Assembly: GCA_964467915.1 (NCBI GenBank) | Contig: CAYXSW010000006.1 | Span: forward strand, 1-64,000 | Source: MED-G16 sp964467915 | GTDB taxonomy: Bacteria; Bacteroidota; Bacteroidia; Cytophagales; MED-G16 | Length of the DNA: 64,000 bases | Direction: 5' to 3' | Shown here: positions 35,788 through 45,060 of the stretch, in pieces | Numbering within the stretch: the first letter of the stretch is position 1 | How the letters are laid out: each line of letters starts with the position of its first letter | Position numbers and translations under genes: made by a program | Notes under the pieces: model-generated | Databases searched by the model: none | Seen by the model: only the letters and a program-made list of their open reading frames with translations | What the model was told of the DNA's origin: nothing

Positions 35788-37405
35788 ATTTTTCTATAAA
35801 GTCTAATTGACCTTTTGTAGAATTATCAATTTGAGATCTATCTTTCTTACTTAATTTATTAAAAACCTCATCTGATAGTAATTTGCCTAATTCTACTCCC
35901 CATTGATCGAAGCTATTTATATTCCATATACAGCCTTGCACAAAAATTTTATGCTCATAAATTGCAATCAATCTACCAAGATTATATGGTGTTAATTTAT
36001 TAAATAGAAATGTATTTGATGGTTTATTTCCTTTAAATATTTTTGAACTCTTTATAATATTATAATTATGATAATTATTTTTATCTCCAAGTTCTTTTTC
36101 TACTTCTTTTACATTCTTTCCCTTCATTAATGCCATAGTCTGGCCAACTAAATTTGAGAGTAATATTTCATGTAATTCTTCTTTCTCATTATTAGAATTT
36201 ACAAACCCTATGAAATCGCAAGGAATATTTTTAGTTCCTTGGTGAATAAGTTGAAAAAATGAATGCTGACCATTTGTACCAACATCTCCCCAAATTATTG
36301 GTCCGGTATTATATTTAATTTTTGAAGAGTCTTTAGAAATATTTTTACCATTACTTTCCATATCAGCTTGCTGTAAATATTTTGGTAAGTATTTCAAGTA
36401 GTCATCATAGGGGAAAATTGCATGTGTCTCACAATTATGGAAATTGTTATATAGAACACCTAAACATGCAAGGACAACAGGAATATTACTTTCAAAGGGT
36501 TCTTCTCTAAAGTGATTGTCAATTTCATTTGCTCCTTTTAGTAACATCTCAAAATTATCAAATCCAATTTTTAATATTATTGGTAGTCCTACAGATGACC
36601 ATAAAGAATATCTTCCACCAACCCAGTCCCAAATTGGAAAAATATTTTTTTCCTCAATCCCAAATTTTTTTGCTCTTTCAGTATTTGTAGTCACTGCATA
36701 AAAGTGTTTATTTACATGGTCATTGTTTTGTGATTTATTGTAAAACCATTTTTTGCAGAAGCTTGCATTTTTTAATGTCTCAATTGTACCAAAAGATTTT
36801 GAGGAAACGATAAAAATAGATTCTTCAGCATTAACTTTTATTAAAACTTCAGACAAATTACTAGGGTCAATATTTGATATAAAATAATTATTAATATCTC
36901 TATTTGAATAATATTTTAATGCTTCACATACCATTTTTGGACCTAAATCTGATCCCCCAATTCCAATATTTATAATATTTTTAATTTTTTTTCCTGAAAA
37001 ACCTTCTATTTCTCCATTTTGAAACTTAGTTGAAAATGATTTTAACTTATCAAGACTCTTTTTGACTTTATTCTCATAAATATGTCTTGTTTTTGAATTA
37101 AAACTTCCTCTTAAAAGAAAATGTAATACAGATCTATTTTCTGATGTGTTAATTTTTTCTCCATTAAATAAATCATTTATTTTTTCTTTAAGACTAATAT
37201 CTTTTAATAGTTGTGAAAACAACTTCATCATTTTATCATCAATATGATTTTTAGAATAGTCTAGTAGAAGATCATTGATTTGAATAGAAAATTTATTGAA
37301 TCTATCCTTATTTATTTTGAACATATCATTTAATGACTGCTCTGAAATATTTTTAGAATGATTACTTATATCTTTCCATGAAGATAAATTACTTAAACTA
37401 CTCAT
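35777..37405 (-). CDS. pgi: Glucose-6-phosphate isomerase
   Basis: A 542-residue cytoplasmic enzyme interconverting glucose-6-phosphate and fructose-6-phosphate. Signatures: G-I-G-G-S-D-L-G-P near residue 150, the S-K-S-F-G-T-I-E-T phosphate-binding region, V-G-G-R-Y-S-L-W-S-S-V-G-L, the catalytic glutamate segment M-E-S-N-G-K and Q-L-I-H-Q-G-T-K near 383. Length is typical of the E. coli-like form. It overlaps the upstream phosphohexomutase gene by eight bases, and its own end overlaps nupC by 11 bases on the other strand. Confidence 0.96.
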   Translation of the reverse strand: MSSLSNLSSWKDISNHSKNISEQSLNDMFKINKDRFNKFSIQINDLLLDYSKNHIDDKMMKLFSQLLKDISLKEKINDLFNGEKINTSENRSVLHFLLRGSFNSKTRHIYENKVKKSLDKLKSFSTKFQNGEIEGFSGKKIKNIINIGIGGSDLGPKMVCEALKYYSNRDINNYFISNIDPSNLSEVLIKVNAEESIFIVSSKSFGTIETLKNASFCKKWFYNKSQNNDHVNKHFYAVTTNTERAKKFGIEEKNIFPIWDWVGGRYSLWSSVGLPIILKIGFDNFEMLLKGANEIDNHFREEPFESNIPVVLACLGVLYNNFHNCETHAIFPYDDYLKYLPKYLQQADMESNGKNISKDSSKIKYNTGPIIWGDVGTNGQHSFFQLIHQGTKNIPCDFIGFVNSNNEKEELHEILLSNLVGQTMALMKGKNVKEVEKELGDKNNYHNYNIIKSSKIFKGNKPSNTFLFNKLTPYNLGRLIAIYEHKIFVQGCIWNINSFDQWGVELGKLLSDEVFNKLSKKDRSQIDNSTKGQLDFIEKFRQ

Positions 37406-39095
37406 ATTTACTTTTAATTTTTAATATTTCCTTGTCAATAAGAATGGGTAATTTTACTTTATTCTCATCATTGTTAACCCCTGAAACACTAAAATAAAAC
37501 TTAATTTTTGGTTCAGTTCCTGATGGTCTCAAAGTTACTGAATGATTTTTTTCTGAAATTAGTTGAATTACATTGGACTTCGTTCTAATTATTGGATTAT
37601 TTATCGATTTATTATAATCAATAACGTCAATAACATTATCACCAAAAATAGTTGAAGGGGGATTATTTCTATACTCTTCCATTATTTCACTTATTTCGCT
37701 GCTTCCTTTAATTCCTTCCATTTTTATTGTATATAATTTTTCTACATAAAACCCGAAAGCATCATATATTTCTTCTAGTATATCTATTAAAGATTTCCCA
37801 TTAGCTTTTGCCCAGCTTGCAATTTCGCAAATAATAGCACATGAAATTATTGCGTCTTTGTCTCTGACAAAGTCATCAACTAAGTATCCATAACTTTCTT
37901 CTCCTCCAGCTATAAATTTTTCATTTTTCTTAGTATTGATTAATTCAGCAATAAATTTAAATCCAGTAAGTGTTGAATAAGATTTTACATCATAGTATTT
38001 AGCTATTTTATCAATTAGGTTTGTGGTGACTATTGTTTTAGCAACAAAAGGAGGTCTATTTATTTTTTTGGTATCAAGTTTTAGCAGAGTATAATATACT
38101 ATTAAAGAAGCAAGCTGATTTCCATTAATAATTTCTATTCTTTTATTAAGTTTTACTGCTACCCCAACTCTATCAGAGTCTGGATCTGTTGCAAGAAGAA
38201 TATCTCCTTTTTCTTTTTTTAATTTTTTTATACCTATATCTAGGGCATCTCTTTCCTCAGGATTTGGAGAAATTACAGTTGAAAATTCTGAGTCTGGTCT
38301 TTCTTGGCTTTTTACACTCAATATATTTTTGAATCCGAAAGCTTTTAGAGCATTTGGCACTTGAGTTATTCCTGTTCCATGGAGAGAAGAAAACACAATT
38401 TTCAATTGTGAATTTGAGTTATCGTGAAGTGATAAATTTTTAATTTTATTAATATATTTTTCATCAATATCATTTTTAATTTCTTTAATTAGATCACTAT
38501 TATATTTGAAATTTATTTGATTGAAATCGCTTAATTTTTCAACTTCAGTAATAATATTTTTATCATGAGGAGCTGTTATTTGACCTCCATCATTCCAATA
38601 AACCTTGAAGCCATTATATTCTTTAGGGTTATGAGAAGCTGTTATTACTATACCACAAGAACAGTTTAATTCTCTAACTGCAAAGGATAACTCTGGTGTT
38701 GGTCTTAAATCTGAAAAAATAAAAGTTTTTATATTATTTGCAGAGAAAATTTTAGCAGCTTGACTGCCAAATTTTTTACTAAATCTTCTACTATCATATG
38801 CTATTACTGCAGTTTTATTATTACCACTTATTCTATTTAAATAATTACATAATCCTTGGGTAGCTAATGATATTGTATAAGTATTTATTCTATTGCTTCC
38901 AATACCGATAAGTCCTCTCATTCCACCTGTTCCAAATTCAAGCTTTTTATGAAAGCTCTCTAAGAGATCATTTTCATTTCCTTCTTTAAGTAGATACTTT
39001 ATTTTTTTTTCCTCATCTTTTTCTAACCCATAATTGAGCCATTTGTTAGCTTCACTTCTTGATGTCTCTAGAAGATCTGTTCTATTTAATTGCAT
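37398..39095 (-). CDS. Phospho-sugar mutase (phosphoglucomutase/phosphomannomutase family)
   Basis: A 565-residue alpha-D-phosphohexomutase. The phosphoserine loop T-A-S-H-N-P-K-E-Y-N-G near residue 151, the Mg2+ loop A-T-D-P-D-S-D-R-V-G near 301, the sugar-binding G-E-E-S-Y-G near 400 and the phosphate-binding R-P-S-G-T-E-P-K-I near the C-terminus are intact. The length and G-G-E-E-S-Y-G-Y motif fit the PGM2/YhxB-like subgroup, which interconverts glucose-1- and glucose-6-phosphate or acts on ribose phosphates. Pairing with pgi, which it overlaps by eight bases, supports a role in hexose-phosphate supply. Confidence 0.93.
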   Translation of the reverse strand: MQLNRTDLLETSRSEANKWLNYGLEKDEEKKIKYLLKEGNENDLLESFHKKLEFGTGGMRGLIGIGSNRINTYTISLATQGLCNYLNRISGNNKTAVIAYDSRRFSKKFGSQAAKIFSANNIKTFIFSDLRPTPELSFAVRELNCSCGIVITASHNPKEYNGFKVYWNDGGQITAPHDKNIITEVEKLSDFNQINFKYNSDLIKEIKNDIDEKYINKIKNLSLHDNSNSQLKIVFSSLHGTGITQVPNALKAFGFKNILSVKSQERPDSEFSTVISPNPEERDALDIGIKKLKKEKGDILLATDPDSDRVGVAVKLNKRIEIINGNQLASLIVYYTLLKLDTKKINRPPFVAKTIVTTNLIDKIAKYYDVKSYSTLTGFKFIAELINTKKNEKFIAGGEESYGYLVDDFVRDKDAIISCAIICEIASWAKANGKSLIDILEEIYDAFGFYVEKLYTIKMEGIKGSSEISEIMEEYRNNPPSTIFGDNVIDVIDYNKSINNPIIRTKSNVIQLISEKNHSVTLRPSGTEPKIKFYFSVSGVNNDENKVKLPILIDKEILKIKSKYE

Positions 39096-39100
39096 CTTTA

Positions 39101-40069
39101 TTAGTAGCCTAGTTTATTTTTTACCCTATCAAGAACACTTTTTGCAATAGTTCTCGCTTTATTTTCTCCTTTCTCTAAGATTCCATATAAATGATCTGGA
39201 TTTTTAAGTAGTTCGTCATATAAATTTCTTTCTTCTTTATAAAGGTCTAATATCAGACTTAACAAATCAGTTTTGGCATGACCATACCCATAGCCACCTT
39301 CTAAATAATTATTTTTCATATTTTTAACATCAACTTTATTAGCTATTAATTTATAAATATTAAAGACGTTGCATGAATCTGGATCTTTTTTATCTTCAAG
39401 ACCCTTACTATCAGTGACTATTGACATAATTTGTTTTTTTAATGTTTTCTCATCGGCAAATATGTCAATAGTATTTTCATACGTTTTACTCATTTTTCTT
39501 CCATCAGTACCGGGTATGGTCTGAACACTTTTGTCAATTCTACTTTCAGGAATAATAAATGTGTCTCCGTAATTATGGTTAAAAGATTTAGCTATATCTC
39601 TAGTAATTTCTAGATGTTGTTTCTGATCTTTTCCGACAGGAACAATTTCTGAGTCATACAATAAAATATCAGCAGCCATCAATACTGGGTATGTGAATAA
39701 TCCTGAATTTATATCTGATAAATTATCTGATTTATCTTTAAATGAATGAGAGTTAGATAACATAGGGTAGGGAGTGAAGCAATTTAAGTACCAAGCCAAC
39801 TCACATACTTCGTTTATTCTTGATTGTCTATAGAAATAATTTTTTTCATGATCAAAACCCATTGCGATCCATGAGGCTGCAACTGCCAATGTGTTTTCAT
39901 TTCTTTTTTTTGAATCTTTAATGTTTATCAGAGAGTGTAGATCAGCAATAAAGAATAGTGACTCATTTTTAGAATTTTTTGATAATTCTATAGAAGGATT
40001 AATTGCACCAAGAATATTTCCTAAATGAGGCTTGCCAGAACTTTGAATACCAGTTAAAACTCTTGTCAT
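39101..40069 (-). CDS. trpS: Tryptophanyl-tRNA synthetase
   Basis: A 322-residue class I aminoacyl-tRNA synthetase of normal bacterial TrpRS length. The HIGH-like element reads G-K-P-H-L-G-N near residues 12-18, preceded by G-I-Q-S-S, and the KMSKS loop reads K-M-S-K-T near 200. The anticodon-binding helical region and the conserved D-L-H-S-L-I are present. It starts a minus-strand run with the phosphohexomutase and pgi. An exact TAATTTTG box lies five bases before the ATG. Confidence 0.97.
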   Translation of the reverse strand: MTRVLTGIQSSGKPHLGNILGAINPSIELSKNSKNESLFFIADLHSLINIKDSKKRNENTLAVAASWIAMGFDHEKNYFYRQSRINEVCELAWYLNCFTPYPMLSNSHSFKDKSDNLSDINSGLFTYPVLMAADILLYDSEIVPVGKDQKQHLEITRDIAKSFNHNYGDTFIIPESRIDKSVQTIPGTDGRKMSKTYENTIDIFADEKTLKKQIMSIVTDSKGLEDKKDPDSCNVFNIYKLIANKVDVKNMKNNYLEGGYGYGHAKTDLLSLILDLYKEERNLYDELLKNPDHLYGILEKGENKARTIAKSVLDRVKNKLGY

Positions 40070-40074
40070 ATGTT

Positions 40075-40082
40075 CAAAATTA
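40075..40082 (-). promoter_or_regulatory. Predicted -7 promoter box for trpS
   Basis: TAATTTTG on the minus strand, an exact TAnnTTTG match, is five bases (AACAT) before the trpS ATG at 40069. The arrangement predicts a leaderless or nearly leaderless message. Confidence 0.58.
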
Positions 40083-40096
40083 AATTAATTGTTTAA

Positions 40097-40127
40097 TTGA
40101 TAGACTATAATTAATTATATATTTTTG
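40097..40127 (+). promoter_or_regulatory. Predicted promoter for the DUF1573 gene
   Basis: TTG (40097-40099), a 20-base spacer and TATTTTTG (40120-40127) match the Bacteroidota -33/-7 pattern. Only four bases (AAAT) separate the box from the ATG at 40132, so the transcript would start at about the start codon. Confidence 0.62.
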
Positions 40128-40131
40128 AAAT

Positions 40132-40497
40132 ATGAGAAAAATTATTTTTACAGTTATACTTTTATCTAACATTTCATTTTTAAATGGTCAAGATTTAAAT
40201 TTTAATGAAAAGGAATTTGATTTTGGTGAAATCAAAGAACTAGAAGGAAAAGTATCACACAAATTCATCTTTACTAATACGGGTGGGAAGCCAATAAAAA
40301 TCTTATCTGTTAAGCCATCTTGTGGATGCACTACTCCTAATTGGTCAAAAAACGAGATAAAACCTGGTAAAGAAGGGTTTATAATTGCAGAATATAATCC
40401 AAAAGGTAGACCCGGTGTCTTTAGAAAATCTTTATCAGTAGTAACTAATGATAATAAGAGATCTCTTCTTTTTATAAAAGGAAAAGTCAATCGTTAA
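40132..40497 (+). CDS. Secreted DUF1573 domain protein
   Basis: A 121-residue exported protein. The signal peptide covers residues 1-19 (ending L-N-G-Q). The mature part is one Ig-like DUF1573 domain with F-D-F-G-E-I, F-T-N-T-G-G-K-P-I and the family mark S-C-G-C-T-T-P followed by P-G-K-E-G. DUF1573 proteins are abundant in Bacteroidota; a periplasmic or surface role is assumed but unproved. The C-G-C cysteines could form a disulfide or bind metal. It has its own promoter, 52 bases before the first amidohydrolase gene, with which it may also be co-transcribed. Confidence 0.88.
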   Translation: MRKIIFTVILLSNISFLNGQDLNFNEKEFDFGEIKELEGKVSHKFIFTNTGGKPIKILSVKPSCGCTTPNWSKNEIKPGKEGFIIAEYNPKGRPGVFRKSLSVVTNDNKRSLLFIKGKVNR

Positions 40498-40549
40498 TTT
40501 TTTTTTATAATTTCTTTTTATAAATTATGATGTAAACAACATCACAACC

Positions 40550-43500
40550 ATGAAATTTTTTAGATTTTTTCTTTTATTATTTTTTGTTTCTTATGTCTCT
40601 TTATCTCAGGAGGGTTTTCCTTTAAATGGAGTTGAAGATAATAGAGAAAATCATTATGCATTTATAAATGCCAAAATTTTTGTTGATTATAAAACCGTTA
40701 TTGAAAATGGAACTTTAATTATCAAAAACGGAAAAATTATTTCAGTTGGTAAAGATATAGAAACCCCAAAAGGGGTTAAAGTATTTAATTTGGATGGTAA
40801 ATTTATATATCCATCCTTTATTGATTTGTATACTGATTATGGAATTGTTAAAAAAAGAGGAAATAATCAAGGTGGAGCTTCTTCTTTTAGGAGTTTTATG
40901 AGCACAAAAATGGAATCAGAAAAGTTAGGTCCATATGGTTGGAATGACGCAATAAATGCTGAATATAATGTTGTAGAAAATATTAAAATTGATGATAAAA
41001 AATCAAAACAATTAAGAGATATTGGATTTGGATCTGTTGTTTCTCATAATATGGATGGGATTATGAGAGGTTCTGGTGCTTTATTATTACTTTCTGATAA
41101 TAAAGTGCAGGATATTGTTTTAAAACAAAAGTCATCGGTCCATTATTCTTTTATTAAAGGTACATCTACTCAAAATTACCCAAATTCATTAATGGGTTCG
41201 GTTGCATTATTAAAACAATCATTTTATGATGCTGATTGGTATAGGTCAAAATATAATAATGATCAAGTTAATTTGACTTTAGAGTCAATAAATAAATCAA
41301 AAAATTTACCACAGATTATTGAAGTAAGAAATAAGATAAGAGTATTATTAGCTCAAAAAATTGGAAAGGAACTAGATATAAATTTTATTATAAAAGGTAA
41401 TGGAGATGAATATCAAAGAATAAATGAAATTAAAAAGGGAAACTCCAGTTTGATTGTGCCAATTAACTATCCTAAACCATTTAATGTAGATGATCCATTT
41501 AATAATAATAATATATCACTTTCTCAATTAAAACATTGGGAGATGGCTCCTTCAAATCTTTATTTTTTAGATAATAATGGAATTAGTTTTTCTATAACAT
41601 CAAATGGGTTAAAAAATTTAAAAGATTTTAGAAAAAATTTGATAAAGGCTATATCTAGAGGTATAAGTAAAGAAGCTGTATTAAAAGCTCTAACATATAA
41701 CCCTGCTAAAATGATAAATATGTCAAATAAATTAGGTTCTATTAAAGAATCTTATATTGCAAATTTTATTATTTTAGATGGAGATATTTTTTCAGATAAA
41801 ACTAAAATTATAAGTAATTGGGTTGATGGTAATAGACATGAAGTTTCAGATTATAATGTAAATGATTTTACTGGATCTTATTCTCTAAATATTGATAAGG
41901 ATAAGATTTATTTAAAAATTTCTGGTGATATAAATACCCCTAAAGCAATTATAAAAAATAATCAATCTGACTCTATAGAATCTAAAGCTACTTTAAAAGT
42001 AAAAGGAGATAATATTAGCTTAAACTTTAAATTGAGAAGAAGAGATTATAAGCTTTCAGGTTATTATTCAGACGGTATTTTAAAGGGCAGGGGAATAGTT
42101 AATAATTTAGATTGGATAGATTGGAACGCTGAAAGTTTAATTGTTAGTGAAAATAAAATAGAGGTTCCAAAAAGACCTAAAAGGGAAAAGAAAGAAGTTA
42201 TAGGTGATGTTATATACCCTTTTGTTGAATATGGTTCTGAAATATTGTCTAAGCAAGAGAAAATTTTAATTAAAAACACAACTGTTTGGACACTTGAAAA
42301 AGATGGTATACTTAAAGAAAGTGATGTTTTAATAAATAATGGAAAAATAGTTTCTATAGGTAAGAATATTCCCTTAGAAGACGCAAAATTAGTTGATGGA
42401 AGTGGCATGCATTTAACTCCAGGAATAATAGATGAACATTCTCATATGGCCTTATCCGGAACTAATGAAGGTTCTCAGGCTGTGACTTCAGAAGTAAGAA
42501 TGAAAGATGTTGTAAATTCTGAGGATGTTAATATTTACAGACAATTGGCAGGAGGTGTTACTGCTGCTCAACTTCTGCATGGATCTGCTAATCCTATTGG
42601 TGGACAGTCTGCAATAATTAAATTAAGATGGGGGTCTAGTCCTGACGAGATGCTAATTGATGGTGTCGACGAATATATCAAATTTGCATTAGGTGAAAAT
42701 GTTAAAAGATCTAGATCAACACAAAACACAAGATTTCCAGATACTAGAATGGGAGTGGAACAAGTATTTGTAGATGCATTTAATAGGGCAAAAATTTATG
42801 ATAATAAATGGAAAAAATATAATTCTTTATCAAAAAAAGAAAAGCTTAATACTGTTAAGCCAAGAAAAGATTTGGAGTTAGATGCTTTAGTTGAAATACT
42901 AAATGGTGAGAGGTTTATAACTTGTCATTCATATGTACAATCAGAAATAAATATGTTAATTAAAGTTGCTGAGCAGTTTCATTTTAATGTAAACACTTTT
43001 ACGCATATCCTTGAAGGTTATAAAGTAGCAGATAAGATGAGTGACCACGGAGTAGGAGCATCAACGTTTTCTGATTGGTGGGCATATAAAAATGAAGTTA
43101 AAGAAGCTATTCCTTATAATGCTGCACTTATGTCCATGGCCGGAGTAGTAACAGCTATTAACTCAGATGATAGAGAGATGGCTAGAAGATTAAATCAAGA
43201 AGCTGCAAAATCTATTAAGTATGGTAATATGTCAGAAGTCGATGCTCTTAAAATGGTAACTCTCAACCCAGCAAAACTTCTTCATTTAGATGATAGAATG
43301 GGTAGTATAAGAGTAGGGAAAGATGCCGATTTGGTTCTTTGGACAAGTCACCCTTTATCTATTTATTCAAAACCTTCAAAAACATTAGTAGATGGAAAAA
43401 TTTATTTTGATCTAGATAAAGATTTGAAATTACGAGATAAAAATAATAAAGAAAGAGCTAGAATTATATCTAAGATGAAGGGTGATAAAACTGACTTTTC

Positions 43501-43591
43501 TACTAGAAGAATTCCTTTTAGAAGATTAGATTTAGATGTTCACTGTGATGATGTAATAGAATATGAGACTTTAATTAAAATGGAAAATTAG
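40550..43591 (+). CDS. Secreted protein with two amidohydrolase-superfamily modules
   Basis: A 1013-residue exported protein with a signal peptide (about 1-19, ending S-L-S-Q). The first amidohydrolase-like module (about 35-460) has lost the metal motif: where active members read P-G-F-I-D-x-H-x-H, it reads Y-P-S-F-I-D-L-Y-T-D near residue 87. A linker domain follows (about 460-580). The second module (about 590-1000) keeps P-G-I-I-D-E-H-S-H near 624, C-H-S-Y and T-H-I downstream and the D-A-D-L-V-L-W end typical of these enzymes. Only the second module is likely catalytic, perhaps on dipeptides or cyclic amides; the substrate is unknown. It ends one base before a third module gene. Confidence 0.87.
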   Translation: MKFFRFFLLLFFVSYVSLSQEGFPLNGVEDNRENHYAFINAKIFVDYKTVIENGTLIIKNGKIISVGKDIETPKGVKVFNLDGKFIYPSFIDLYTDYGIVKKRGNNQGGASSFRSFMSTKMESEKLGPYGWNDAINAEYNVVENIKIDDKKSKQLRDIGFGSVVSHNMDGIMRGSGALLLLSDNKVQDIVLKQKSSVHYSFIKGTSTQNYPNSLMGSVALLKQSFYDADWYRSKYNNDQVNLTLESINKSKNLPQIIEVRNKIRVLLAQKIGKELDINFIIKGNGDEYQRINEIKKGNSSLIVPINYPKPFNVDDPFNNNNISLSQLKHWEMAPSNLYFLDNNGISFSITSNGLKNLKDFRKNLIKAISRGISKEAVLKALTYNPAKMINMSNKLGSIKESYIANFIILDGDIFSDKTKIISNWVDGNRHEVSDYNVNDFTGSYSLNIDKDKIYLKISGDINTPKAIIKNNQSDSIESKATLKVKGDNISLNFKLRRRDYKLSGYYSDGILKGRGIVNNLDWIDWNAESLIVSENKIEVPKRPKREKKEVIGDVIYPFVEYGSEILSKQEKILIKNTTVWTLEKDGILKESDVLINNGKIVSIGKNIPLEDAKLVDGSGMHLTPGIIDEHSHMALSGTNEGSQAVTSEVRMKDVVNSEDVNIYRQLAGGVTAAQLLHGSANPIGGQSAIIKLRWGSSPDEMLIDGVDEYIKFALGENVKRSRSTQNTRFPDTRMGVEQVFVDAFNRAKIYDNKWKKYNSLSKKEKLNTVKPRKDLELDALVEILNGERFITCHSYVQSEINMLIKVAEQFHFNVNTFTHILEGYKVADKMSDHGVGASTFSDWWAYKNEVKEAIPYNAALMSMAGVVTAINSDDREMARRLNQEAAKSIKYGNMSEVDALKMVTLNPAKLLHLDDRMGSIRVGKDADLVLWTSHPLSIYSKPSKTLVDGKIYFDLDKDLKLRDKNNKERARIISKMKGDKTDFSTRRIPFRRLDLDVHCDDVIEYETLIKMEN

Positions 43592-43592
43592 T

Positions 43593-44891
43593 ATGAAAAA
43601 TATTTTTATTTGTTTGTTTTTATTAACATTTTTTTCGTCGTATTCTCAAGTACCAGAACCTGTAAATAATCAAAGAGAATCAATTGTTCTAATTAATGGG
43701 ACAATTCATGTTGGAAATGGAACTGTCATTGAAAATGGTGCTATAGCTTTTGAAAATGGAAAAATCACATATGTTGGTAGTAATTTTTCAAAATCACAAT
43801 TTTCTTCATATAAAATAATTGATGTCGATAATAAAGAAGTCTATCCAGGTTTAATTATTCCAAATTCTAGAGTTGGGTTGGAAGATATTTCTGCTGTGAG
43901 AGCTACTGTAGATCATACAGAATTGGGAGATATAAATTCTAATATAAGATCTTTAATTGCTTATAATACGGATTCAGAAATGATTTCAACATTTAGATTT
44001 AATGGTGTTTTGCTTGCTCAAGTAACTCCATCTGGAGGCTTAATATCAGGAAATTCTTCTATAATGATGCTTGAAGGTTGGAATTGGGAAGATGCAGTAT
44101 ACAAGGCAGATGAGGGAATCCATATAAATTGGCCTAGAAAATTTTTTCCACCCAATCCATGGAGAGGCTCAACTGAATTTACTGAAAATCCTAATTATAA
44201 ATCAGTAATAAATTTATTGGATAAGTTTCTAATTGATTCTAGAACATATTTTAACACAAATTCAGAAACAATAAACCTAAAATTGGAAGCAATGAAGAAT
44301 GTATATAGAGGAACTAAGAAAATATATCTTCATGTTGAAACTAGAGATCAAATTATTGAATCAGTTCAACTTCTTAAGAAAAGAGGAATAGATAATCTTG
44401 TTTTAGTTGGTGTTAGTGATGCTTATTATGCATTAGACTTTATTAAAGAAAACAATTTACCTGTTTTGTTAGATAATTTGCATAGAGTTCCATCTAGAAA
44501 TCATGAAGATATAGATTTACCATATAAATTACCATCTATTTTACATAGAGAAGGCATTTTAGTTGGATTAACAGCTGGTAGTGGCAGAAGAGTTAGTTTA
44601 CATGGAAATAGAAATCTTCCTTTTTTAGCAGGAACGGCTTCAGCATACGGTTTAGGAAAAGAGGATGCTTTAAAAATGATAACTTTAAATACTTCAAAAA
44701 TTTTAGGAATTGATAAAATTACAGGTTCCTTAGAGGAAGGTAAAGATGCTAATATAGTAGTATCATCTGGTGATATTTTAGATATGAAATCTAGTAAAGT
44801 AGAACTTGTGTTTATTACTGGTAGAAAAATCAATCTTGATGGTAAGCAGCAAGTACTTTATGATAGGTTTAAAAGAAAATATTCTAAATAA
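43593..44891 (+). CDS. Secreted amidohydrolase-like protein, metal site lost
   Basis: A 432-residue exported protein with signal peptide (residues 1-18, ending S-Y-S-Q). The fold is recognisable from I-N-G-T-I-H-V-G-N-G, I-A-F-E-N-G-K-I-T-Y-V-G and the C-terminal G-S-L-E-E-G-K-D-A-N-I-V-V, but the metal-binding His-x-His is replaced: the motif position reads Y-P-G-L-I-I-P-N-S-R near residue 84. It is therefore probably a non-catalytic partner of the larger protein encoded one base upstream. Such tandem pairs, a long and a short one, are frequent in Bacteroidota by my recollection. The stop lies six bases from the convergent small gene at 44898. Confidence 0.85.
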   Translation: MKNIFICLFLLTFFSSYSQVPEPVNNQRESIVLINGTIHVGNGTVIENGAIAFENGKITYVGSNFSKSQFSSYKIIDVDNKEVYPGLIIPNSRVGLEDISAVRATVDHTELGDINSNIRSLIAYNTDSEMISTFRFNGVLLAQVTPSGGLISGNSSIMMLEGWNWEDAVYKADEGIHINWPRKFFPPNPWRGSTEFTENPNYKSVINLLDKFLIDSRTYFNTNSETINLKLEAMKNVYRGTKKIYLHVETRDQIIESVQLLKKRGIDNLVLVGVSDAYYALDFIKENNLPVLLDNLHRVPSRNHEDIDLPYKLPSILHREGILVGLTAGSGRRVSLHGNRNLPFLAGTASAYGLGKEDALKMITLNTSKILGIDKITGSLEEGKDANIVVSSGDILDMKSSKVELVFITGRKINLDGKQQVLYDRFKRKYSK

Positions 44892-44897
44892 TCCTAA

Positions 44898-45047
44898 TTA
44901 CTCTTTTACAAAAACTTTTGCTAAGTAATAGACCCCTAATAAGGATAAACCAGTAATTAATAAAATATCAGCACCTGTCCATGACATAAGCTTAAATAGT
45001 CCTGCAAAAATTGATACTGAAAACCCTAAGTATTTTATTTTAATCAT
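44898..45047 (-). CDS. Small membrane protein similar to the GldL N-terminal hairpin, 49 residues
   Basis: This short reading frame encodes 49 residues with two hydrophobic segments, about residues 6-18 and 26-43. The connecting sequence G-L-F-K-L-M-S-W-T-G-A-D-I-L-L closely resembles the G-A-L-F-K-I-x-H-W-x-G-A-x-x-L-L pattern of the GldL N-terminal transmembrane hairpin, the T9SS/gliding motor subunit. It lies 13 bases after queF on the same strand and is the last gene of the long minus-strand array. Coding support comes from the motif match, operon position and the tight fit between neighbours. It lacks the cytoplasmic GldL part, so it is a GldL-related microprotein, not GldL. Confidence 0.62.
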   Translation of the reverse strand: MIKIKYLGFSVSIFAGLFKLMSWTGADILLITGLSLLGVYYLAKVFVKE

Positions 45048-45060
45048 AATACTAAATTAG

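Noticed and set aside
40498..40549. T9 run after the DUF1573 gene as a terminator
   Set aside because: No hairpin precedes the run, so it does not qualify as a Rho-independent terminator.
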